From contig NZ_QHJH01000030.1 of the NCBI RefSeq assembly GCF_003947455.1, positions 1-58,432 of the forward strand: a stretch of 58,432 bases of DNA, given 5' to 3'. The position numbers and the translations under genes are program-made. How positions within the stretch are numbered: position 1 is the stretch's first letter; every line of letters starts with the position of its first letter. The notes beneath the pieces are model-generated. The model was not told where the DNA came from. It made no database searches and saw only the letters and a list, made by a program, of their open reading frames with translations. Of the stretch, positions 43,086 through 51,952 are shown piece by piece. The stretch is from Streptomyces sp. WAC 04229. GTDB lineage: Bacteria > Actinomycetota > Actinomycetes > Streptomycetales > Streptomycetaceae.

Positions 43086-44435
43086 ACCGTGAACGCTAAG
43101 ACCAGCCCGAGCGCTGGCAACACCTGGCGAGACCTGCCCGCGGCGCAGCAGCCCGACTACCCCGACGCCGAGGCTCTGCGCGCAGTGATCGCGGACCTCG
43201 AGTCGTATCCGCCGCTCGTCTTCGCGGGCGAGTGCGACCAGCTGCGCGCCCGGATGGCGGCCGTCGCCAAGGGAGAGGCGTTCCTCCTCCAGGGCGGCGA
43301 CTGCGCCGAGGCCTTCGACGGCGTGTCCGCGGACCACATCCGCAACAAGCTGAAGACACTGCTCCAGATGGGCGCCGTGCTCACGTACGCCGCGTCCGTG
43401 CCCGTGGTGAAGGTCGGCCGGATCGCCGGCCAGTACTCCAAGCCGCGTTCCAAGCCGACCGAGACCCGCGACGGCGTGACCCTGCCGACCTACCGCGGCG
43501 ACTCGGTCAACGGCTTCGACTTCACCGAAGAGGCCCGGATCCCGGACCCCGAGCGCCTCAAGCGCATGTACCAGGCCTCGGCCTCCACGCTGAACCTGGT
43601 GCGCGCCTTCACCACCGGCGGCTACGCCGACCTGCGCCAGGTGCACGCCTGGAACCAGGACTTCGTGAAGTCCTCCCCGTCCGGGCAGCGCTACGAGCAG
43701 CTGGCCCGGGAGATCGACAGCGCGCTGAACTTCATGCGGGCCTGCGGCACCGACCCGGAGGAGTTCAAGACCGTCGAGTTCTTCTCCTCGCACGAGGCGC
43801 TGCTGCTCGACTACGAGTCGGCCCTCACCCGGGTCGACTCCCGCACGGGGCAGCTGTACGACGTCTCCGGGCACATGGTGTGGATCGGCGAGCGCACCCG
43901 GCAGCTGGACCACGCGCACATCGAGTTCGCCTCGCGGATCCGCAACCCGATCGGCATCAAGCTCGGCCCCACGACGACGGCCGAGGAGGCGCTCCAGTAC
44001 ATCGAGCGTCTCGACCCGGAGCGTGAGCCGGGCCGGCTGACCTTCATCGTCCGCATGGGCGCCGACAAGATCCGCGACCGGCTCCCCGAGCTGGTGGACA
44101 AGGTCACCGCCTCGGGCGCGACCGTGGCCTGGATCACTGACCCGATGCACGGCAACACCTACGAGGCGGCCTCCGGGCACAAGACGCGCCGCTTCGACGA
44201 CGTGCTCGACGAGGTCAAGGGCTTCTTCGAGGTCCACAAGGCGCTCGGCACCCACCCGGGCGGTATCCACGTGGAGCTGACCGGCGACGACGTCACCGAG
44301 TGCGTGGGCGGCGGCGACGAGATCTTCGTCGACGACCTGCACCAGCGCTACGAGACGGCCTGCGACCCCCGGCTCAACCGCAGCCAGTCGCTCGACCTGG
44401 CGTTCCTGGTGGCGGAGATGTACCGGGACCAGTGA
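43083..44435 (+). CDS. aroH: DAHP synthase, type II (plant-like)
   Basis: 3-deoxy-D-arabino-heptulosonate 7-phosphate synthase, first step of the shikimate pathway. 450 residues from GTG 43083. Type II signatures: LQGGDCAEAFDG, KVGRIAGQYSKPRSKPTE, GHMVWIGERTRQLDHAH, RNPIGIKLGPTTT, WITDPMHGNTYEA with metal-binding His, and VELTGDDVTECVGG. No chorismate mutase domain is attached. It is divergent from the tryptophan leader and trpE, so the entry step of aromatic synthesis and the Trp branch share an intergenic region. A strong terminator follows. Confidence 0.95.
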   Translation: MTVNAKTSPSAGNTWRDLPAAQQPDYPDAEALRAVIADLESYPPLVFAGECDQLRARMAAVAKGEAFLLQGGDCAEAFDGVSADHIRNKLKTLLQMGAVLTYAASVPVVKVGRIAGQYSKPRSKPTETRDGVTLPTYRGDSVNGFDFTEEARIPDPERLKRMYQASASTLNLVRAFTTGGYADLRQVHAWNQDFVKSSPSGQRYEQLAREIDSALNFMRACGTDPEEFKTVEFFSSHEALLLDYESALTRVDSRTGQLYDVSGHMVWIGERTRQLDHAHIEFASRIRNPIGIKLGPTTTAEEALQYIERLDPEREPGRLTFIVRMGADKIRDRLPELVDKVTASGATVAWITDPMHGNTYEAASGHKTRRFDDVLDEVKGFFEVHKALGTHPGGIHVELTGDDVTECVGGGDEIFVDDLHQRYETACDPRLNRSQSLDLAFLVAEMYRDQ

Positions 44436-44462
44436 GGCTGCGCCCCTTACGGGCGGTGGAAT

Positions 44463-44492
44463 GGGGCGCGGGTCACATGGGATCCGCGCCCC
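44463..44492 (+). terminator. Terminator after aroH
   Basis: Twelve-pair stem with one G-U pair (44463-44474 and 44481-44492), six-base loop, followed by a short T-run. It starts 27 bases after the aroH stop. Confidence 0.88.
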
Positions 44493-44526
44493 CTCCACTT
44501 TTGCCGGCCTGGCCTGATGGGTAAGG

Positions 44527-44545
44527 TTAGGTTTGCCTCACCGAT
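44527..44545. promoter_or_regulatory. Iron box (DmdR/IdeR-type operator)
   Basis: The 19 bases beginning TTAGGTTTGCCTCACC match 15 of 19 positions of the recalled Streptomyces iron box (TTAGGTTAGGCTCACCTAA). It lies 63 bases upstream of the bfd start and implies iron-dependent repression of bfd. Confidence 0.7.
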
Positions 44546-44607
44546 CAGTCGGGCCCTCCGGTCGTCGGTACGGCACGACCTTGTACCCCGCCCGGGAGGT
44601 GAACCGC

Positions 44608-44832
44608 GTGTTCGTCTGCAGCTGCTTCGGTGTCACCGAGGAACAGGTGAAGAGCCACGCGGGCGCCGGTGCGTGCACGCCCCGGCAGATCGCGTCCGCC
44701 TGCAAGGCCGGCACCGACTGCGGCGGCTGCGTACGGCGCATCCAGGCGCTGCTCGGGCGCGGTGCCTGCCCCCGCCGGAGCCTGGCCGACCAGGGTGAAC
44801 CGGCACTCGCCGAGCTGCCGGAAGCCGCCTAG
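44608..44832 (+). CDS. bfd: Bacterioferritin-associated ferredoxin
   Basis: 74 residues from GTG 44608, with GGGAGG eight bases upstream. A [2Fe-2S] protein that reduces bacterioferritin to release iron. Ligands fit CSC near the N-terminus and CGGC in KAGTDCGGCVRR. The Bfd-like core is followed by a short tail. It is convergent with bacterioferritin, its expected partner, and the upstream iron box fits expression under iron limitation when stored iron is mobilised. Confidence 0.88.
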   Translation: MFVCSCFGVTEEQVKSHAGAGACTPRQIASACKAGTDCGGCVRRIQALLGRGACPRRSLADQGEPALAELPEAA

Positions 44833-44851
44833 CCGGCCGTAGGCCGCGCTG

Positions 44852-45355
44852 CTAGAGCGAGCCGGGGCCGGACGGGTCGGGCTGGGACTGCTCGATCACC
44901 GTCGACAGGTACAGCGACTCGCCCAGCTTCTCGATCAGGTCGAGCTGGGTCTCCAGGTAGTCGATGTGGTGCTCCTCGTCGGCGAGGATCGCCTCGAACA
45001 CGTTGGCCGACGTCACGTCGTGCTTGGCCCGCATCACCTCGATGCCGCGGCGCAACCGGTCGATCGCCTCGATCTCGATCTCCCGGTCGGCCTGGAACAT
45101 CTCGGTCACGCTCTGGCCGACCCGCACGTGGAAGAGCCGCTGGTAGTTCGGCAGGCCGTCCAGGAGCAGGATGCGGTCGGTGAGCACCTCCGCGTGGCGC
45201 ATCTCGTCGAAGGACTCCGCGCGCGTGTACTTCGCGAGCTTGGTCCAGCCCTTGTGGTCCTGCAGCTTCGCGTGCAGGAAGTACTGGTTGATCGCCGTGA
45301 GCTCGGCGGTCAGCTGCTCATTCAGGAACTCGATGACCTCGGGGTCGCCCTGCAT
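44852..45355 (-). CDS. bfr: Bacterioferritin
   Basis: Heme-containing iron-storage protein forming 24-mers. 167 residues, ATG 45355 with AAGGAG upstream. Ferroxidase ligands match E. coli numbering exactly: Glu18, Glu51, His54, Glu94, Glu127 and His130; the heme-ligating Met52 is present. The C-terminus has a short Gln/Ser/Pro extension. It is convergent with bfd, with only 19 bases between stops. The upstream region is unusually AT-rich for this genome. Confidence 0.95.
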   Translation of the reverse strand: MQGDPEVIEFLNEQLTAELTAINQYFLHAKLQDHKGWTKLAKYTRAESFDEMRHAEVLTDRILLLDGLPNYQRLFHVRVGQSVTEMFQADREIEIEAIDRLRRGIEVMRAKHDVTSANVFEAILADEEHHIDYLETQLDLIEKLGESLYLSTVIEQSQPDPSGPGSL

Positions 45356-45446
45356 CGCTTGACGCTCCTTAAAACGGGAACTGGCCTGTTGCGCCGCATG
45401 ATTGCACCGGCATCGAAGATCGTCCAGTAAGTGTTGACTTAGTAAG

Positions 45447-45474
45447 TAAGTACAGGCTTAGTCGATTTTGTTAA
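45447..45474 (-). promoter_or_regulatory. Candidate bfr promoter
   Basis: On the minus strand TTAACA (plus 45469-45474), 16-base spacer, TACTTA (plus 45447-45452). The region holds repeated TAAGT units (45428-45452), which may be a regulator site. The remaining bases of the 191-base gap to the divergent gene show no other feature. Confidence 0.5.
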
Positions 45475-45546
45475 CGTTCTTCCTCTATGCCCGAATGTAA
45501 GTGGGGTGGGTCAAGGGCATCGGTCCGGGTCTGTCAGGATGGAGAC

Positions 45547-46194
45547 ATGGGTCAGCCGGTGGGAAACGAAATGGGGGAAGACGGTTCGGAAGGGGCGTCC
45601 TCGTTCGAGCTCCCACCAGGACAGCGCCTCCAGCGCGGCTGGCCGGTCACGCACTACGGACCGGTCCCCAAGTTCCGTCCCGAGCGCTGGGAGTTCCGGG
45701 TCTTCGGCGCCACCGCCGACGGTGACAAGCGCGGCTGGACCCACGAGGAGTTCACCGCGCTGCCGTACACCACGGTCGTCGCCGACCTGCACTGCGTCAC
45801 GAAGTTCAGCATGCTCGGCGCCGAGTGGGGCGGGGTGCCCGCCGCCACGATCCTGGAGCTCGCGCCGCCCGCCCCGGCCGTCACCCACGTGATGGTCTGG
45901 GCCGAGTACGGCTTCAGCTCCAACCTCCGGCTGGCCGACTTCGCCGACGGGCGCGCCCTCTTCGCCACCCACAAGGACGGCGAGCTGCTCACCGCCGAGC
46001 ACGGGTTTCCGCTGCGGCTGATCGTCCCCCACCTGTACGCCTGGAAGGGCCCCAAGTGGGTCCGCGGCATCGAGTACATGACAGCCGACCGGCGCGGCTT
46101 CTGGGAGGAACGCGGTTACCACAACATCGGCGACCCGTGGCGCGAGCAGCGCTACTCCTATCAGGAGGAGCCCGGGGACGGCCCCGAGCTCTGA
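45547..46194 (+). CDS. Molybdopterin-dependent oxidoreductase (sulfite oxidase-like)
   Basis: 215 residues from ATG 45547; ATG 45571 is an alternative. Contains an Oxidored_molyb domain: LRLIVPHLYAWKGPKWVRGIEY, DLHCVTKFSMLGAEWGG with the predicted Mo-coordinating Cys, and AEYGFSSNLRLADF. No twin-arginine signal is visible, so it appears cytoplasmic, unlike YedY/MsrP. No heme or dimerisation domain is attached. The substrate is unknown. CAGGAT lies six bases before the ATG, possibly a weak -10 for a leaderless transcript. Confidence 0.85.
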   Translation: MGQPVGNEMGEDGSEGASSFELPPGQRLQRGWPVTHYGPVPKFRPERWEFRVFGATADGDKRGWTHEEFTALPYTTVVADLHCVTKFSMLGAEWGGVPAATILELAPPAPAVTHVMVWAEYGFSSNLRLADFADGRALFATHKDGELLTAEHGFPLRLIVPHLYAWKGPKWVRGIEYMTADRRGFWEERGYHNIGDPWREQRYSYQEEPGDGPEL

Positions 46195-46213
46195 GCCCGC
46201 CGCCGGACGCGGA

Positions 46214-47101
46214 TCAGCCGTCGCGCAGCTTCTTCAGCCGCTCCACGTCCGCCGCGTGCCCCTCCTTGCCGCCCGGCGTCTCGATGATCAGCGGCACGCC
46301 CTCGGTCGCGGGGCGGGTCATGAGCGCCCGGAACGGGTCCTCGCCGATGTGCCCGGCGCCGATGTTCTCGTGCCGGTCCTTGTGGGCGCCCGCCACGTCC
46401 TTGGAGTCGTTGGCGTGGATCAGCTTCAGCCGGCCCGCGCCGACCGTGTCCACCAGCAGGTCCAGGGTCTGGTGCATGCCGGACGGGCCGGTCAGGTCGT
46501 GCCCCGCCGCGAAGACGTGGCAGGTGTCCAGGCACACGCCCAGCTTCGGATGGGAGTCCAGCGCCTCGAAGTACGGGCCGAAGTCCCAGGTCCGCGAGCA
46601 CAGCGAGGCGCCCTGCCCGGCGGTCGACTCCAGCAGGAGGAACGGATCGTCGTCGTGGGTCAGCTCGTCGAGCAGCGGCAGCAGGTACTCCCGCACCTGC
46701 TTGAGTGCCACCGACCTGTCCCGTCCGCCCGTCGCGCTGCCCGTGTGCACGACCACGCCGAGCGCCCCGATGGCCCGCCCGCGCCGCAGCGAGTGCCGCA
46801 TGGACTCCACCGACCGCTCCGCCGTCGCCTCGGTGTGCGAGCCGAAGTTGATCAGGTACGGGGCGTGCACGTACGCCGGGATCGACTCGGCCGCGCAGGT
46901 CTCCCGGAACGCCTCGTCCTGCTTCGGGTTGCCGGCCGGCGTGGCCCAGCCGCGCGGGTTGGCGACGAAGACCTGCACGGTCTCCGCCTTCAGCTCGCGA
47001 GCGTAGGACAGCCCCACGGAGTGCAGTCCGCCGGCCACGGGGACGTGACCGCCGACCGGGTTGCGGGGGAGTGCGGGCGTGCCGCTCCTGCCCTCGGTCA
47101 T
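46214..47101 (-). CDS. nfo: Endonuclease IV (AP endonuclease)
   Basis: Zinc-dependent apurinic/apyrimidinic endonuclease for base-excision repair, 295 residues from ATG 47101, overlapping the kinase stop (ATGA). TIM-barrel metal-site motifs: GGHVPVAGGL, VHAPYLIN, GVVVHTGS, LLLESTAGQG, VCLDTCHVFAAGHD, LIHANDSK, DRHENIGAGHIG and IIETPGG. Length is normal for the Nfo family. Overlap with the PASTA-kinase gene implies cotranscription, linking a DNA repair enzyme to a signalling kinase. Confidence 0.93.
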   Translation of the reverse strand: MTEGRSGTPALPRNPVGGHVPVAGGLHSVGLSYARELKAETVQVFVANPRGWATPAGNPKQDEAFRETCAAESIPAYVHAPYLINFGSHTEATAERSVESMRHSLRRGRAIGALGVVVHTGSATGGRDRSVALKQVREYLLPLLDELTHDDDPFLLLESTAGQGASLCSRTWDFGPYFEALDSHPKLGVCLDTCHVFAAGHDLTGPSGMHQTLDLLVDTVGAGRLKLIHANDSKDVAGAHKDRHENIGAGHIGEDPFRALMTRPATEGVPLIIETPGGKEGHAADVERLKKLRDG

Positions 47102-49035
47102 CGGATGGTGATCGTGACGGTGGAGCCCTCGGCCGCCGTGTCCCCGGCGTCCACGGACTGCTTCTTCACCGTGTCGCCGAACAGCCCGAGCAGCCCGCGG
47201 TCCTCGTCCACCCGGAAGCCGGCCTCCGTCAGCTTCCGCTTGGCGTCGTCCACGCTGTCGCCGACCACGTCCGGGACCTCGATCTGCCGGGGGCCCTTGG
47301 ACACCGTGAGCGTCACGGTGTCGCCCTCGGCGGCGCGGCTGCCCGGCTCCGGGGTCTGCCGGGCGACCTGGCCGCTGTCGTACTCGGAGTTCACCCGCGT
47401 CTCGTCGACCTTCACCTTGAGGCCGGCCTCCGTCAGTTGGCTCCGCGCGTCCTCCAGGCCGACGCCCGCGACGTCCGGGACGTCCACCGGGCTGCCCTTG
47501 CTGACCACGAGCGCGACCGCCGAGCCGCCGCGCACCGTGGTGCCCGAGGCGGGCTTGGTGGAGATCACGAAGCCCTTGGGCACCTCGTCGCTGAACGCGC
47601 GGGTCACCATGCCCGGCTCCAGCCCCTCGTCCTTCAGCACGGTGCGGGCCCGGTCCAGCTTGTAGCCCTCCAGGTCCGGCAGCTTCACGGTGTCGGGGCC
47701 GTCGGAGACCGTGAAGGACACGGAGTCGTTCTTGCGGATCCGGGAGCCCACGCCGGGGTCGGTGCTGATGATCCGGCCGCGGTCCACGGTGTCGCTGTGC
47801 GCGTGCCGCACCTTGCCGACGTCCAGTCCGGTGTCCTCCAGCCGGTCGCGGGCCTCCGCCTCGGTCTTCGAGAGCAGCGGCGGCACCTTCGTGAACTGGC
47901 CGGAATTGATGTACCAGATGCCGGTGCCCAGGCCGAGCACCAGCAGCACGGCCAGCACGATCGCCAGCGGGCCGCGCCGCACTCCCGGGCGGCGGCGCCG
48001 GGGCGGGTCCGGCGGGGGAGACGCCAGCCGGCTGGTGTGCTGCACGCCGTCGTCGGCGGCGCCGTACTCGTCCTCGTTGACCGGCAGCGGCCGGGGCACG
48101 GTGAGCGAGCGCGGAATGACACTCGTGCGGTCCTCGGCGTTGTCGTGTTCCGTGCCGAGCGCCTGCGGCGGCACCGCGTCCAGCTGCCCGGCGGTCAGCG
48201 CCGCCCGCGCCTCACGGGCCCGCGCGAGCAGCGCGACGGCGTCGTGCGGGCGGATCTCCGGGTTGCGCGAGGTGGCCGAGGCGACCAGCTCGTCCAGCTC
48301 GTACGCCATCCCCGGCACCGCGGAGGACGGCGGCGGCACGTCCTCGTGGAGGTGCTTGTAGAGCACCACCGCGGCCGAGTCCCCCTCGTGCGGCTTGCCG
48401 CCGGTCAGCATCTCGTAGAGCACCACGCCGCAGGCGTACACGTCGACCCTGGGGTCGGCGGCGCCGTGCTCGACCTGCTCGGGCGCCAGGTAGGAGACGG
48501 TGCCGAGGACGGCGCCGGTGGTGCTGGTGACGGTGTCCACGGAGCGGACCAGGCCGAAGTCGGCGACCTTGACCCGGCCGTCGTCCCCGATCAGCACGTT
48601 CTCCGGCTTCATGTCCCGGTGCACGAAACCCGCCCGGTGCGCGGCGCCGAGCGCGGCCAGCACCGGCTCCAGGATGTCCAGCGCGGCACGCGGCCGGAGC
48701 GCACCGCGCTCGCGCAGCACGTCGCGCACGGTGCAGCCCGGGACGTACTCCATGGCCAGGTAGACGTACGCCCCGTCGGTCCCCTGGTCGAAGACCTGGA
48801 CGACATTGGGGTGGTCGAGGCGGGCCACCGACTTGGCCTCGCGGATGAACCGCTCGACGAAGCCGGCGTCGGTCGCGAGCGCCGGGTGCATCACCTTCAG
48901 CGCGAGCACGCGGTCCAGGCGGGTGTCCACGGCCCGGTAGACCGTGGCCATCCCGCCGACCGCGATGCGCGCCTCGACGCGGTACCGGCCGTCGAGCACC
49001 TGCCCGACGAGAGGGTCCTGAAGGGTCGTGTCCAC
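47098..49035 (-). CDS. Ser/Thr protein kinase with PASTA repeats
   Basis: 645 residues from GTG 49035, seven bases after TACACT (plus 49043-49048); upstream codons would lie before the transcription start. Hanks-type kinase domain (about 15-280): GGMATVY glycine loop, Lys47 in ALKVM, catalytic HRDMKPEN, DFGLVRS, APEQ. A Pro/Arg-rich linker leads to one transmembrane helix (about 383-403) and four extracellular PASTA repeats (about 410-645), which bind muropeptides or lipid II in PknB relatives. Proximity to aroH and an Rv2175c-like gene recalls the PknL neighbourhood of Mycobacterium tuberculosis, although that kinase lacks PASTA repeats. Confidence 0.93.
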   Translation of the reverse strand: MDTTLQDPLVGQVLDGRYRVEARIAVGGMATVYRAVDTRLDRVLALKVMHPALATDAGFVERFIREAKSVARLDHPNVVQVFDQGTDGAYVYLAMEYVPGCTVRDVLRERGALRPRAALDILEPVLAALGAAHRAGFVHRDMKPENVLIGDDGRVKVADFGLVRSVDTVTSTTGAVLGTVSYLAPEQVEHGAADPRVDVYACGVVLYEMLTGGKPHEGDSAAVVLYKHLHEDVPPPSSAVPGMAYELDELVASATSRNPEIRPHDAVALLARAREARAALTAGQLDAVPPQALGTEHDNAEDRTSVIPRSLTVPRPLPVNEDEYGAADDGVQHTSRLASPPPDPPRRRRPGVRRGPLAIVLAVLLVLGLGTGIWYINSGQFTKVPPLLSKTEAEARDRLEDTGLDVGKVRHAHSDTVDRGRIISTDPGVGSRIRKNDSVSFTVSDGPDTVKLPDLEGYKLDRARTVLKDEGLEPGMVTRAFSDEVPKGFVISTKPASGTTVRGGSAVALVVSKGSPVDVPDVAGVGLEDARSQLTEAGLKVKVDETRVNSEYDSGQVARQTPEPGSRAAEGDTVTLTVSKGPRQIEVPDVVGDSVDDAKRKLTEAGFRVDEDRGLLGLFGDTVKKQSVDAGDTAAEGSTVTITIR

Positions 49036-49180
49036 GCAGGCGAGTGTACGAGCCACGACCGCCACCCCGCGCTCGCCGCCCGCCACCGGGGCGGTACTGC
49101 AGCGCACCTGTGACGGACGTGACACGCACCGGGTGAACCGAGGACGAGTGCGTGGGAGGGAAAGGTCCTACGGCGCGGGC

Positions 49181-49981
<801 letters not shown>

Positions 49982-50182
49982 TCAGCCTCCTTGCACAGCG
50001 GTGAGGATCTCGACGCGGTCGCCGTCGGCCAGGGTGGTGGCGGACCACCGCGCGCGCGGGACCACGGTCTCGTTCAGGGCGGCGGCCACTCCGGACGGCG
50101 CGGTGGTGAGCGTGCCCACCAGGGCGTCCAGGGCCGTACCGGGAGCCACCTCGCGCGGCTCGCCGTTGACGGAGATGTTCAT
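49982..50182 (-). CDS. thiS: Sulfur carrier protein ThiS
   Basis: 66 residues from ATG 50182, overlapping the thiO stop (ATGA). Ubiquitin-like beta-grasp protein ending in the required Gly-Gly (TAVQGG), which is adenylated and converted to a thiocarboxylate to supply sulfur for the thiazole. N-terminal MNISVNGEPREV is typical. Confidence 0.95.
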   Translation of the reverse strand: MNISVNGEPREVAPGTALDALVGTLTTAPSGVAAALNETVVPRARWSATTLADGDRVEILTAVQGG

Positions 50183-51408
50183 GCGGACTGCTCCGAGAGT
50201 GCGGGGGCGGCGTCGAAGCGCCGGGGGGTGAAGGGGCGGGCCTCGTCCGGCAGCTCCCCGGTGGCCAGGGCGTGCGCCATGGCGTCGCCGGTGACGGGCG
50301 TGAGCAGGACGCCGTTGCGGTGGTGGCCGGTGGCCAGCAGCAGCCCGTCCAGGCCGGTCGGCCCGAGCAGCGGGGCGTTGTCGGGGGAGGTGGGGCGCAG
50401 GCCCGCGCGGGTCTCCGTCAGGGGCAGCTCGGTGATGCCGGGGACCAGCTCGTGGGCGTCGCGCAGCAGCTCGTAGACGCCGCCCGCGGTCACCGTGGTG
50501 TCCCAGCCCATCTCCTCGCTGGTGGCGCCGACGACCAGCTCGCCGCTCTCCCGTGGCACCAGGTAGACGTGGTTGCCGCGCACCACCGCGCGCACCGTGC
50601 GGTTCAGCAGCGGCCCGTGCGTCCGCGGCATCGTCAGCCGCAGCACCTGCCCCTTCACCGGCCGCACCGGCGGCAGCACGGCGTCCGGCACGCCCGCGAG
50701 GCGTCCGCTCAGGCTGCCCCCGGCCAGCACCACCTGCCCGGCCTCCAGCGCGGTGCCGTCGGCGGCGGCGACCCCGGTGGCCCGCTCCCCGGGCCCGACG
50801 GTGAGCCGGTCGGCCCACACCCGGTGGAAGACCACGCCCGCCCGTTCACACGCGGCCACGAGCGCGTGGGTGAGGCGCCGGGGATCGATCTGGTGGTCGC
50901 CGTCCACTCGCAGGCCCCCGCGCACGCCCGGCGCGAGCATCGGCTCCAGGCGCCGGCACTCACGCCCCGAGAGCCACTCGGACTCCAGGCCGGAGCGCTG
51001 CTGGAGCGCGTGCAGTTCGCGCAGGTGGGCCCGGTCGTCGGCGTCCAGCGCCACGGCGAGGGTGCCGCAGCGGCGGTACCCCAGGTCATGGCCGGTGACG
51101 TCGGTCAGCTCGGCCGCGAACTCCGGGTAGCGGCGGGCCGAGGCGAGGTTCAGCGAGAGCAGCGTCTGCTCGCCGTAGTGCAGCTCCGTGACGGCGGCCA
51201 GCATCCCGGCCGCCACCTGCGCCGCCCCGCCACCGGGCTCGGGGTCGACGAGGGCCGTGACGAGCCCGCGCTGGGCGGCCCGCCAGGCGGTGACCAGACC
51301 GATGACGCCACCGCCCACCACGAGGACGTCGGGCGTACGGGACACGGCGGGTGACGACACGGTGTGCGACGGCACGGTGCGTGACGAGCTGTGTGATGCG
51401 GACGGCAT
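50179..51408 (-). CDS. thiO: Glycine oxidase ThiO
   Basis: FAD enzyme that oxidises glycine to the imine needed by ThiG, as in other aerobic bacteria. 409 residues from ATG 51408, right after the riboswitch. N-terminal FAD-binding VLVVGGGVIGLVTAWRAA (about 28-45), GGGAAQVAAGML, and a C-terminal ATGHHRNGVLLTPVTGD block with the conserved FAD ribityl/phosphate contacts. The first 25 residues are Ser/Thr-rich and may not all be translated. First gene of thiO-thiS-thiG. Confidence 0.93.
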   Translation of the reverse strand: MPSASHSSSRTVPSHTVSSPAVSRTPDVLVVGGGVIGLVTAWRAAQRGLVTALVDPEPGGGAAQVAAGMLAAVTELHYGEQTLLSLNLASARRYPEFAAELTDVTGHDLGYRRCGTLAVALDADDRAHLRELHALQQRSGLESEWLSGRECRRLEPMLAPGVRGGLRVDGDHQIDPRRLTHALVAACERAGVVFHRVWADRLTVGPGERATGVAAADGTALEAGQVVLAGGSLSGRLAGVPDAVLPPVRPVKGQVLRLTMPRTHGPLLNRTVRAVVRGNHVYLVPRESGELVVGATSEEMGWDTTVTAGGVYELLRDAHELVPGITELPLTETRAGLRPTSPDNAPLLGPTGLDGLLLATGHHRNGVLLTPVTGDAMAHALATGELPDEARPFTPRRFDAAPALSEQSA

Positions 51409-51420
51409 GGGCGTCCAGCC

Positions 51421-51513
51421 CCTCCCTTCGCCGGCATGACCCGGATCAGGTTCGTACGGTCGGAGGCCGCCAGCCTCCCTCTCAGCCCGGTGCGTCCGGG
51501 CTCCCGCGAGTGC
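51421..51513 (-). ncRNA. TPP riboswitch (THI element)
   Basis: Canonical thiamine pyrophosphate aptamer on the minus strand: CGGGAGCCCGG, then GGGCTGAGAGGG, GACCGTACGAACCTGATCC and GGGTCATGCCGGCGAAGG. It ends 12 bases before the thiO ATG, so it probably blocks ribosome binding when TPP is bound, controlling thiO-thiS-thiG. Confidence 0.96.
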
Positions 51514-51569
51514 TTTACGTTGGCCAGCCTAGCCCGCAGCGCCACGCACTCGTAAGGGAGCCTCCGCCC

Positions 51570-51920
51570 GTGCCCCGTTCACTCGACGGTCTCGTCCTCG
51601 CCCCCGTCGCCGACCAGGCGCCCGGCCAGGTGGGCACCCGCACCCGGTTCACCTACCACGAGCGGGACGGCGCCGTCTGGGCCGACTACGCGGGCGGCGA
51701 CGTCGTCCGCGGCCACCTGGTGGGTACCCGCGCGGGGGACCGGCTCGACTTCCGGTACGTGCAGCTCAGGACCGACGGCAGCACGGCGTCCGGGCACTGC
51801 GTGTCGACCGTGGTGGAGCTGCCGGACGGCCGGGTGCGCCTGGAGGAGAGCTGGGAGTGGGAGTCGCGCCCCGGCCGCGGCACGAGCGTTGTGGAGCAGG
51901 TCACGGCGCACGACCGCTGA
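51570..51920 (+). CDS. Conserved hypothetical protein, lipocalin-like beta-rich
   Basis: 116 residues from GTG 51570, with AAGGGAG nine bases upstream. Alternating hydrophobic strands (FTYHERDGAVWADYAGGDVVRG, LDFRYVQLRTDG, VRLEESWEWESRP) suggest an antiparallel beta barrel of lipocalin or avidin type, but I do not recognise a characterised family. No signal or membrane segment. It lies divergent from the thi operon and 32 bases before the ferredoxin reductase gene, separated from it by a palindrome and a -10 box. Confidence 0.72.
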   Translation: MPRSLDGLVLAPVADQAPGQVGTRTRFTYHERDGAVWADYAGGDVVRGHLVGTRAGDRLDFRYVQLRTDGSTASGHCVSTVVELPDGRVRLEESWEWESRPGRGTSVVEQVTAHDR

Positions 51921-51946
51921 CTGACAAATTGTCAGGTGGCTAAGGT
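51921..51946 (+). promoter_or_regulatory. 15-base palindrome plus leaderless -10 box
   Basis: Perfect palindrome CTGACAA-A-TTGTCAG at 51921-51935 lies five bases before TAAGGT (51941-51946), which is six bases before GTG 51953. This looks like an operator within the promoter of the flavoprotein gene. Confidence 0.65.
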
Positions 51947-51952
51947 GATCAG

